From: JAKQDH01 sp029558835 | GTDB lineage: Bacteria; Planctomycetota; Phycisphaerae; UBA1845 | Reading direction: 5' to 3' | Assembly: GCA_035356615.1 (NCBI GenBank) | Contig: DAOQSN010000049.1 | Location: 1 to 31,124 of the forward strand | DNA length: 31,124 nt | Shown here: positions 15,669 to 22,456 of the stretch, one piece after another | Layout: the number at the start of each line of letters is the position of its first letter | Numbering within the stretch: position 1 is the first letter of the stretch | Program-made: the position numbers and the translations under genes | Notes under the pieces: generated by a model | Database searches by the model: none | Told to the model about the DNA's origin: nothing | The model's input: the letters and a program-made list of their open reading frames with translations, nothing else

Positions 15669-16930
15669 GATACGTCACCTCCGGTGGGTTGCGGCCGCGT
15701 TTCCCGCTCCGACGGTACGGGCAGCCCCCCGCAGCTTCTCTGGTAAGTAAGTTCCCCGGCCAGCACGGGTACCGATATCCGCACGAAGATCGTATACAGC
15801 AGCAGCCCGAACGCCCAGATGCCGAGGCACACGAGCACCTCGCGTCCGGTCGGGTAATACTCGACGATTTCGCCCAGCGGCGTTGGCACGAAGGCCGGCA
15901 CGATCAGCCCCATGCCTTTCTCAATCCAGATGCCGACGATGGCCAGCACGCAGGCGCTGTTGAGCACGCGCAACCCGCGCGAACTCGGCACCACCAGCAG
16001 TAGGGTCGCCAGCAGGTTGAACGCGACCGCCGTCCAGATCCACGGCACCAGGGCCGTCCGCCCCGCCAGCCCGAAATACAGATACCGCGCCGACGCCACG
16101 TGGGCGGAGTCCGTGTAGAACTCCGTAAACACCTCGCAGCCCAGCAAAAACATGTTGATGAGCATCGCCACCTGCACGATCCGGCGCAGCGTGAGCAGGG
16201 CATCGTCGCTGACCCGGTGGCTGGTGTAGTGCCGCACGACTTGCAGCGTCAGGATGATGAACGCCGGCCCCGCGGCGAAGGCGCTCGCCAGGAACCGCGG
16301 CGCGATGATGGCCGAGTTCCAGAACGGCCGGCCGCCCAGCCCGACGTACAGAAACGCGGTCACCGTATGAATGCTCACCGCCCACACAATCGCCACGAAC
16401 ACGAAGGGAACGTAGAAGACCTTCGTTGGCGTTCGGCCGCGATAGGCGCAATAGAGCAGGTAGCCGCAGATGTGCAGGTTGAGCAGCAGGTAACCGTTGA
16501 GCGCGATCACGTCCCAGGTCAGCATGGAAATCGGGAAGTTGAAGCGCCGGAAGAGGTGCAGGGCGCGATCGGGTCGGCCCAGGTCCACCGTCACAAACAG
16601 CAGGCACATGATAATGACGGCCACCGCCAGCAGCTCACCGAAGATCACCACGTCGTGCAGGTGCAGATTGCGGTAGATGTAGACGGGAATCACCAGCATG
16701 GCCGCGGCGGCCGCCAGACCCACCAGATACGTGAAGTTCGCAATATACAGCCCCCAGGACACCTGGTCGGTCATGCCCGTCGTGACCAGGCCGTGCACGA
16801 GTTGCTGGCACCAGGCATACAGTCCCGTCAGCGCCAGGGCGGTCAGCACCGTCATCCACGCGTGGTAGCGCCAGTCCCCCACGAAGCTGAGGCGGGCGCA
16901 GTCCCACAGAAAGGCGAAGTAGCGTCTCAC
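15665..16930 (-). CDS. NrfD/DsrP-type integral membrane quinone-reactive subunit
   Basis: A 421-residue protein with about ten transmembrane helices, of the NrfD/PsrC/DsrP family. Such subunits bind menaquinol or ubiquinol in the membrane and exchange electrons with a periplasmic four-cluster ferredoxin. Visible hallmarks are WGLYIANFTYLVGLAAAA in the second helical region, VTVDLGRPDRALH after the fourth, and WDVIALNGYLLLN. The closest impression is DsrP/HybB-like rather than the shorter PsrC type. It starts with GTG overlapping the stop of the ferredoxin gene (GTGA), and its own stop overlaps the octaheme ATG. This tight coupling argues that all subunits belong to one complex. It contains no heme motif itself. 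Confidence 0.92.
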   Translation of the reverse strand: MRRYFAFLWDCARLSFVGDWRYHAWMTVLTALALTGLYAWCQQLVHGLVTTGMTDQVSWGLYIANFTYLVGLAAAAAMLVIPVYIYRNLHLHDVVIFGELLAVAVIIMCLLFVTVDLGRPDRALHLFRRFNFPISMLTWDVIALNGYLLLNLHICGYLLYCAYRGRTPTKVFYVPFVFVAIVWAVSIHTVTAFLYVGLGGRPFWNSAIIAPRFLASAFAAGPAFIILTLQVVRHYTSHRVSDDALLTLRRIVQVAMLINMFLLGCEVFTEFYTDSAHVASARYLYFGLAGRTALVPWIWTAVAFNLLATLLLVVPSSRGLRVLNSACVLAIVGIWIEKGMGLIVPAFVPTPLGEIVEYYPTGREVLVCLGIWAFGLLLYTIFVRISVPVLAGELTYQRSCGGLPVPSERETRPQPTGGDVS

Positions 16931-17952
16931 GCGCCTTCCTCCGGCAGCACGGGGGCGATCGGTTCATGGTAGCGGCTGCCGCGCTCGTCGAAGTAATAGA
17001 AGAACCGCGGCAGCGTGCCCACGTCCTGCTTCAGTATAAATACGCGCTTGTGACGGAGGATGTACGCGACCTCGCTGTCCGGGTCGAGCACGTTGCCGAA
17101 CTTGCGCGAGCCGGTGGGGCAGACCTCGACGCACGCGGGCATCCGGCCGCGGCGCGTCCGATGCAGACAGTACGTGCACTTCTCCATGACGCCCTTGGGG
17201 CGCGGGCGGTTCGAGAGGTAGCCCAAATCGGGATTCAGCTTGTCCGCGGGCACCTGTGGGGCGGTGAAATTGAACCGCCGGGCCCAGTAGGGACAGGCGG
17301 CCTCGCAGTAACGGCAGCCGATGCACCAGTCGTAGTCGATCACGGTGATGCCGTCCGGCTCCTGCCAGGTTGCCTCGACCGGGCAGACCTTCACACAGGG
17401 CGGCTTGGCACACTGGTGACACTGCACGGGCAGGTAGTAACTGGCTTCGTCGGGCACCAGCGGCGGGTCATAATGATGTGCGGAGCGTTCCAGGTCGATC
17501 GACCCCTTCTCCATCTGGAGCACGCGAATGTACTGCATCTCCGGGGCGCGGGACTGGTTGTTCTCGGCCACGCAGGCATGCACGCACTTGCGGCAGCCGA
17601 TGCAGCGGCTGATGTTCAGCGCATACACAAACTCGACGCCGGTCAAAGGCAGCGGGTCGGTGACGGTGGCCGCCACGCCGTAGCGGTCCTTGACTTCGCG
17701 GGTGATGCGGTTGAGTACCGCCTCCTTCTCGGGCGGGGTCATCTCCTTGTAGTGTTTCTGGAGAAACTGCGCGAGGCTGGGCACGTCCTCCGGGGCCAGG
17801 TCCTTCAATGGCGACAGGGCCGCGGCGGCCGCTGACGCCCCGGCCGCGACGGCCGCCCCCTTGCGCAGAAACCCCCGGCGCGTTAGACGAGGCCCCGAGG
17901 TGTTCGCGCCCGTCGGCGATGACCCGGCGTCTGACCGTTCGCCTGCGTTCAT
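16927..17952 (-). CDS. Tat-exported four-[4Fe-4S] ferredoxin subunit (NrfC/DsrO-like)
   Basis: A 341-residue electron-transfer protein with a twin-arginine signal (RRGFLRKGAA, Arg25-Arg26) followed by an alanine-rich hydrophobic stretch. It is therefore folded in the cytoplasm and exported to the periplasm. It has four cysteine clusters: 117/120/123/127, 178/181/186/190, 210/213/216/220 and 259/262/274/278, the classic arrangement of NrfC, DmsB and DsrO. Its role would be to shuttle electrons between the NrfD-like quinone site and the multiheme cytochromes. The ATG overlaps the tetraheme gene's stop (ATGA). The segment between signal and first cluster (PPEKEAVLNRITREVKDRYG) is seen in periplasmic members of this family. 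Confidence 0.93.
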   Translation of the reverse strand: MNAGERSDAGSSPTGANTSGPRLTRRGFLRKGAAVAAGASAAAAALSPLKDLAPEDVPSLAQFLQKHYKEMTPPEKEAVLNRITREVKDRYGVAATVTDPLPLTGVEFVYALNISRCIGCRKCVHACVAENNQSRAPEMQYIRVLQMEKGSIDLERSAHHYDPPLVPDEASYYLPVQCHQCAKPPCVKVCPVEATWQEPDGITVIDYDWCIGCRYCEAACPYWARRFNFTAPQVPADKLNPDLGYLSNRPRPKGVMEKCTYCLHRTRRGRMPACVEVCPTGSRKFGNVLDPDSEVAYILRHKRVFILKQDVGTLPRFFYYFDERGSRYHEPIAPVLPEEGA

Positions 17953-18680
17953 GGAACGTACTCCTCCGCCTCGGTCCCGCCGTCCGGAACGGTTGGGTTT
18001 TCTGCCGGCTCGTGCGTCACAGAGGGACGCAAACGCAACGGATTCACGGCGTCGTCATGGTGTCCGTCGCCCTGCTCTCCCATGCGCAGAGTGCTGGGCG
18101 GCGGGGCCGGCGGCATGGGGGGAAACGGCGGGACGTGAGGATCGTGGCACTCGATGCACTTCCGCCTCTCCTGGGGTCCGCGGGTCAGGTCCCAGTAGCC
18201 GTTGGTCCGCCCGTGCGACCCGTGCAGCCAGTCACGATAGACCGGACCGTGGCACTTCGCACAGACAAGCTGCGGCTGATCGTAGGGAATCTCCCGGCCC
18301 CAGTCGTCGACGAGCGCGTCCCGGTTCGTCAGGTGATGGCAGTTGAAGCAACGCGTGTTGATGCCGTGCTTGAGCTCGACGTTGCGGTGCTGCGTGAGGG
18401 ACCGGATGGTCTCCGGCGGTGACGAGAAGAAGCGGTGGCAGTCGCTGCACGTGTAGGAGAAGCCGGCCAACTGGATCTGCGGCCGCAACTTCGGTCGCCG
18501 CACCGGTGTCGGATCGATCGCCCAAGCGGGGACGACCGTGGCCTCCGGGACCGGGCTGTGGAACTGCCACGGCCCCTGCCACAGCGCGAGCGCGAGGACG
18601 AACAACACCAGCGGCACCGCGAACGCCCGCGTCCGCCCGTGCGAAGGGAGGGGCTGTGCGTGGATCGGTAGCTCTGGCAT
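17949..18680 (-). CDS. Membrane-anchored tetraheme c-type cytochrome
   Basis: A 243-residue protein with one N-terminal hydrophobic anchor (about residues 19-36) and four CXXCH motifs at residues 78, 111, 140 and 175. It would sit on the periplasmic face and pass electrons between the ferredoxin/NrfD module and the octaheme partner, a role like NrfB or a NapC-type donor. The sequence does not look like the NapC/NrfH family itself. I chose the ATG at 18680, which has AAGG 5 bases upstream; a longer GTG form from 18731 has no ribosome binding site. The C-terminal 60 residues after the last heme are proline- and glutamate-rich, with no recognisable domain. It is the first gene of the operon. Confidence 0.88.
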   Translation of the reverse strand: MPELPIHAQPLPSHGRTRAFAVPLVLFVLALALWQGPWQFHSPVPEATVVPAWAIDPTPVRRPKLRPQIQLAGFSYTCSDCHRFFSSPPETIRSLTQHRNVELKHGINTRCFNCHHLTNRDALVDDWGREIPYDQPQLVCAKCHGPVYRDWLHGSHGRTNGYWDLTRGPQERRKCIECHDPHVPPFPPMPPAPPPSTLRMGEQGDGHHDDAVNPLRLRPSVTHEPAENPTVPDGGTEAEEYVP

Positions 18681-18791
18681 AACAGCCTTGCCCCGTCTGC
18701 GCCGGCCCGACGGAGCCCGTGACACGGACACACAGCGGTGGAGATTGCCGCCGATCGAACCGGCTCCAGCCCGGCCGACCGAGCGGTGGCG

Positions 18792-18820
18792 AGTCTAGCG
18801 ATTGGTCACTGCGCCGGCAA
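18792..18820 (-). promoter_or_regulatory. Candidate sigma-70 promoter of the cytochrome operon
   Basis: On the minus strand TTGCCG (18820-18815) and TAGACT (18797-18792) are 17 bases apart. The layout matches the candidate upstream of the pfkB-type kinase. The leader would be about 105 bases. Confidence 0.4.
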
Positions 18821-19247
18821 GCACTCTACATCCCTTGCTCCGCGTGAGGTGGGCGTTGACGTCGGCCAGAGGTGAGGGGCACGCGGCGCCACACACCAGG
18901 GCGCGTGATCATCAAGAGCCGGCGGCGGCGGGCAAGCACCGGCAGCGGTTCCGGGCTGGCCGGTGTGCCCGCGGGGAATTTGCCATCGTCGGCCCCCTTC
19001 CCTGCGTGTTGAAGAACGCCGGCGGCAGCCCGAGAGCCTTAAAGACCAGTGGGCTGGGGGGCTTCCCCGTCGGCCAAGGGTGCGTGTTTAGCGTGGGTGC
19101 CACGCCCTCACCCGCCGCAGGCGGGGGTGGGCATGTGCTGCGGCATGTAGAGGCATGCTTACCCGCGACCGCGGTCGCGGGGAAGAATGGCACCGACAAC
19201 GCCAAAGACGCCAAACACCTACGGCCAGGGCGGCCGACGCTGGTTCT
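18821..19247. other. Intergenic region with GC-rich hairpins
   Basis: No gene is supported. It contains a hairpin with arms 19104-19116 and 19120-19132 (13 pairs, two mismatches, loop GCA), and the palindrome at 19162-19181. The hairpin type resembles dispersed repeats of GC-rich genomes. Confidence 0.5.
19162..19181. terminator. 20-bp perfect palindrome after the redoxin-TPR unit
   Basis: The sequence CCCGCGACCGCGGTCGCGGG is its own reverse complement. It lies 66 bases beyond the stop of the 19248-20279 gene. No T-tract follows in that direction, so intrinsic termination is uncertain. A dimeric protein-binding site is the alternative. Confidence 0.35.
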
Positions 19248-20279
19248 TCAATGGGCCGCCAGGGTGGCCCGGAGGCGCTCCGCGAAGTCCTGCTGTTCGC
19301 GGCACCAGCGGACGTCGGCGGCGTGGGCGTTGCCGAACCCCAACAGGCCTTCGCGTGCGTCGGTCAGCAGTTCGCAGGCGTCCTGAAGAGTCAGGCGGGC
19401 GGTCTCCGGCTCCGCGTCGCTGAGCGCCTCCGCCTGGCGCAACAGGGCGTGGCCGAGGCGAAGATCAGCAAGGGCGACCTCGACGGCCGTCGGATCCTGC
19501 TCCGCCCAGTGCAGACGGGCCTGGCGCGCGGCATTCACGGCCTCGACGTGGCGGGACTGGTCGGTGCACAGGCTGGCAAGGTGCGTACAGGCGACGGCCT
19601 GCAAACGATGGGGATCCTCGGTCGCGCTCCGGCCATGCGCCGTCGCCAGATGCAGCCACGCGACCGCACGCTCGTGCCGACCCGCCAAGGCCGCGTCCAG
19701 ACCCAGATCGGTCGCCGACTCGCAGAGTTCCTCCGGCGAGCCGTGCTCGACTCGAAGGACATAGGCGACGTGTTGCACACGGTAGGCCGGCTCGGGAAGG
19801 TCCTCCCGACGCTGGACCACGCCGAGCTCGTGCAGGGCGCAGGCCGCCAGTCGCCACGCTTCCGACCCTTCCGACGTGTCGGCGGAGGCAGGGTCGGGGG
19901 GCGTCGGGATTGGCCCGGGAATCGCCGGCGCCGAGGACGTCGAGGGCTGCACGGAGGCCGCGGGTACCGCGGTGGCTGTGACGCCCGGGGACACCCCGTT
20001 ACCCAGCGCGTCTTCCAGGGCCCAGCCGGCCGCGGCCTGATACGCTTCTGCCGCCGTCCCCAGATGCCCACGCGCCGTCGCCCGATGGCCCAGCAACAGC
20101 GCACGCCACGCCCGCTGCAGCGGATCATCGTCCGGCAGCGCGGCGATCAACCGATCGGCCTCACGCGCGTGCCCGGCGTGCCAGGCCCGCCAGGCCTGCC
20201 GGGCGCTGTCATCGCGGGGTTCCACGTGCCCCACCGGGCGCGAGCGGGCGGATCGCGGGTTGGTGGTCGGCACGCTCAC
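19248..20279 (-). CDS. Helical-repeat (TPR-like) protein of unknown function
   Basis: A 343-residue alanine-, leucine- and arginine-rich protein. I do not recognise a family. The C-terminal 200 residues look like consecutive helical hairpins with TPR-like spacing of small and aromatic residues (for example HERAVAWLHLATAHG, then RHVEAVNAARQARLHWAEQD). A proline- and threonine-rich linker at about 100-140 separates them from an N-terminal helical part (RQAWRAWHAGHAREADRLIAAL). There is no signal peptide or membrane segment, so it is probably cytoplasmic. The GTG start overlaps the stop of the upstream redoxin gene (GTGA), implying co-translation. A scaffold or accessory role is an inference from the repeats. 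Confidence 0.65.
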   Translation of the reverse strand: MSVPTTNPRSARSRPVGHVEPRDDSARQAWRAWHAGHAREADRLIAALPDDDPLQRAWRALLLGHRATARGHLGTAAEAYQAAAGWALEDALGNGVSPGVTATAVPAASVQPSTSSAPAIPGPIPTPPDPASADTSEGSEAWRLAACALHELGVVQRREDLPEPAYRVQHVAYVLRVEHGSPEELCESATDLGLDAALAGRHERAVAWLHLATAHGRSATEDPHRLQAVACTHLASLCTDQSRHVEAVNAARQARLHWAEQDPTAVEVALADLRLGHALLRQAEALSDAEPETARLTLQDACELLTDAREGLLGFGNAHAADVRWCREQQDFAERLRATLAAH

Positions 20280-22213
20280 TGGGGTTGCTTCTCCACGCCG
20301 AGCGCCTTGCGCACGGCGGCCTCGATGCGGGCGCCGCGCAGGTCCGACTCGATGATCTTGCTCTGCGCATCGAGCAGGAAGATGGCCGGGATGGCGCGAA
20401 CGTCGAAGCGCGTGGCCGCGTCGTAGGCACCGCCCGTCTCGCCGAACACCTGGGGCCAGGTGATGCCGCGCTTGGCCACGAAGTCGCGGAGAGTCTTCTC
20501 GTCATGATCGAGGCTGATGCCCAGCATCACGAAGTCGGGGCGCTGCCCGAACTGCCGGGCAACCGCCTCCAGGTGGGGCAGTTCCGCCACGCACGGCGCG
20601 CACCACGTCGCCCAGAACTGCACGAGCACCACTTTGCCCTTCCAGGCGGAGGACTCGAGCACTTGGCCCGTCAGCGTCGTCACCTTCAGTTCGGGAGCCT
20701 GCCCGCCGACGGCGAGCGTGGAGACGCGGTCGGCCAGCAGCGCAGCGGACGAGACCGTGATCACCACGGGCTGTTCCCCACCCGCCCGGATCGTCTGCTT
20801 TGCCAATTCATTGCCGGCGGCGTAGACGGTCACCTCGAACTCGTCCGCCGGCGCATTGACGATGACGAAGCTCCCCTCCGTGTCGGTGACGGCACGCAGG
20901 CCGAGCGTGGCGTGTCCGCGCCAGCGCGTGGCCACCACGTGCGCCTGCGGGACCGGCTTATCGTTCTCGTCGCGGATACTGCCGCGCAGGGTGGCCGCAG
21001 GGCCCAAGCCGATCTCCACGTTGGCGGTCTGACCGGCGGTGACCTCGGTCTGCACCAACTCCGGGGCATAATCGACGGCGTGGATGGTGACGACGGCTTG
21101 GCCCGCCGGAACGCCCGGCAGGGTGAATTGCCCACGGTCGTCGGTCCAGGCGCGGGGGCCTTTCTCCGTCGGCTCGGTCCCCACGACGAGACGGGCGCCG
21201 TTTACGGGCTTGCCGGTCTGCTTGTCGGTGACCCGGCCGGTCAGTGTGCCCGCGCGCGGCATCACCAGCGTCTCGCGGTGCTCCAGGTTCTCCCGCGGCA
21301 GGGCCAGGATACGGTCAAAATCGGCGGAGGAAACGTAGTCTTCGTGGGTGAGACGCAGGAGCAAGCGGCCCGTGTCAAAGTGCAACCCGGTGATGCTGAC
21401 TGAGCCCGCGGCATCGGTGACGGCCAGCCGGTAGTCGTCTCGCGGCTCGTCGTAACACTCGACGGTCACCCCGGGGATGGGCTGGTTGCTCTGCGAGACG
21501 ATGGTCAAGTGCAGCGTGCGCTCGGGTTTGACCTCGATCAGCAGTTCGCCGAAGTTCTCCAGCTCCGCGACGGGTTGCACTTCCCGGCCGTAGCGGCTCG
21601 CCTCGACGATCAAGCGCCCCTTGCCCGGTACCACGTGGCTGAGGCTGAACTCGCCGCCGTCATCCGTGGTGGCGGTCCACTCGCGATAGGCCGCCTCGAG
21701 CTTCACGGCCGCCCCGGCAACCGGCTTGCGCGTCAGTGCGTCGATGACCCGTCCGATCACCGTGGCGTTGCCCTGCAACTCCTCGCCGATGAAGGGCGGC
21801 GGTTCGTCGGGATTCAGGTCAAACTCCCGCACGAGCGGAGCAAACATCGGCTGGGTGACGGTCACGATGACCGGTCCGCTCACCCGGCTTGGCGCCCGGA
21901 CGGCGAAGTCGCCCATCTTGTCGGTAGTGGCGGTGCCCAGCAGTTCCCCCTGACTGCCGTCGGGGAGCTTGCGGTGGACGGTCACCGTGACGTCGGCATG
22001 GCCGGCGCCGATGGCGGTGGTGATCTGGCCCTCGACGATAACGACACCGGCAGGCGGGGCCTCGGGCGACGGGGGGCCATCCACCGGCGGGGGAGCCGGC
22101 GTCTGGGCGAACAGTGGGCATCCCACGGTCAGCAGCCACAGGGGGCCCAGCGCGATAACCCCGCGTGGCCGACGCACCGCTTCACCGCTTGGGCTGGTCC
22201 CGCTCGCTAACAT
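20276..22213 (-). CDS. Exported thioredoxin-fold protein with carboxypeptidase-regulatory-like repeats
   Basis: A 645-residue protein with an N-terminal signal peptide (basic region then GPLWLLTVGCPLFAQ, about residues 1-37). At least three carboxypeptidase-regulatory-like beta-sandwich units follow: around VIGRVIDALTRKPVAGA, LTGRVTDKQTGKPVNGA and LRGSIRDENDKPVPQA, with TTDDGGEF/TDDRGQF/TDTEGSF turns. The C-terminal 150 residues form a TlpA/ResA-like redoxin with WCAPC at 537-541. It would act outside the cytoplasmic membrane as a thiol-disulfide reductase, perhaps in cytochrome c maturation or surface protein folding. The start at 22213 has GGAG 7 bases upstream. A TACAAT -10 box precedes it. 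A repeat-redoxin fusion of this kind is common in planctomycetes to my knowledge. Confidence 0.88.
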   Translation of the reverse strand: MLASGTSPSGEAVRRPRGVIALGPLWLLTVGCPLFAQTPAPPPVDGPPSPEAPPAGVVIVEGQITTAIGAGHADVTVTVHRKLPDGSQGELLGTATTDKMGDFAVRAPSRVSGPVIVTVTQPMFAPLVREFDLNPDEPPPFIGEELQGNATVIGRVIDALTRKPVAGAAVKLEAAYREWTATTDDGGEFSLSHVVPGKGRLIVEASRYGREVQPVAELENFGELLIEVKPERTLHLTIVSQSNQPIPGVTVECYDEPRDDYRLAVTDAAGSVSITGLHFDTGRLLLRLTHEDYVSSADFDRILALPRENLEHRETLVMPRAGTLTGRVTDKQTGKPVNGARLVVGTEPTEKGPRAWTDDRGQFTLPGVPAGQAVVTIHAVDYAPELVQTEVTAGQTANVEIGLGPAATLRGSIRDENDKPVPQAHVVATRWRGHATLGLRAVTDTEGSFVIVNAPADEFEVTVYAAGNELAKQTIRAGGEQPVVITVSSAALLADRVSTLAVGGQAPELKVTTLTGQVLESSAWKGKVVLVQFWATWCAPCVAELPHLEAVARQFGQRPDFVMLGISLDHDEKTLRDFVAKRGITWPQVFGETGGAYDAATRFDVRAIPAIFLLDAQSKIIESDLRGARIEAAVRKALGVEKQPQ

Positions 22214-22290
22214 TCCGTCGCTCCAACCGTCCAAATCAGCGTGAGGTCGTGTCCTCGCACCGCAGCCGTGGCGTCCACAACGCTGCCCCG

Positions 22291-22316
22291 ATTGTACCAC
22301 AAACGCGGGGTGGCAA
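22291..22316 (-). promoter_or_regulatory. Candidate promoter of the redoxin-TPR unit
   Basis: TACAAT (22296-22291) is a five-of-six -10 match. TTGCCA (22316-22311) is a good -35 match, but the spacer is only 14 bases. The -10 may therefore use another upstream element. Confidence 0.3.
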
Positions 22317-22359
22317 CGCGCTTCCGCATGTGTGCCGCGGGGCACCACCGCCCCCGGCG

Positions 22360-22388
22360 TTGTGAGCGGTGGGCACGAACGGTACGAT
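22360..22388 (+). promoter_or_regulatory. Candidate sigma-70 promoter of the DUF4175/VWA/MoxR cluster
   Basis: TTGTGA (22360-22365) and TACGAT (22383-22388) are separated by 17 bases. The leader to the ATG at 22457 would be about 62 bases. Confidence 0.4.
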
Positions 22389-22456
22389 GATTCAAGGTGG
22401 GTGAATCGGAGTGGGCACGGCCAGTATCAGGCGGCGATTCCGGGGAGTGCCGGACC

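Noticed and set aside
18681..18731. GTG start at 18731 for the tetraheme cytochrome
   Set aside because: Adds an arginine-rich stretch without a ribosome binding site; the ATG at 18680 has AAGG and a normal anchor topology.
18912..19214. 100-codon minus-strand frame between the cytochrome operon and the TPR-like gene
   Set aside because: Composed largely of the hairpin and palindrome sequence; no ribosome binding site or family.
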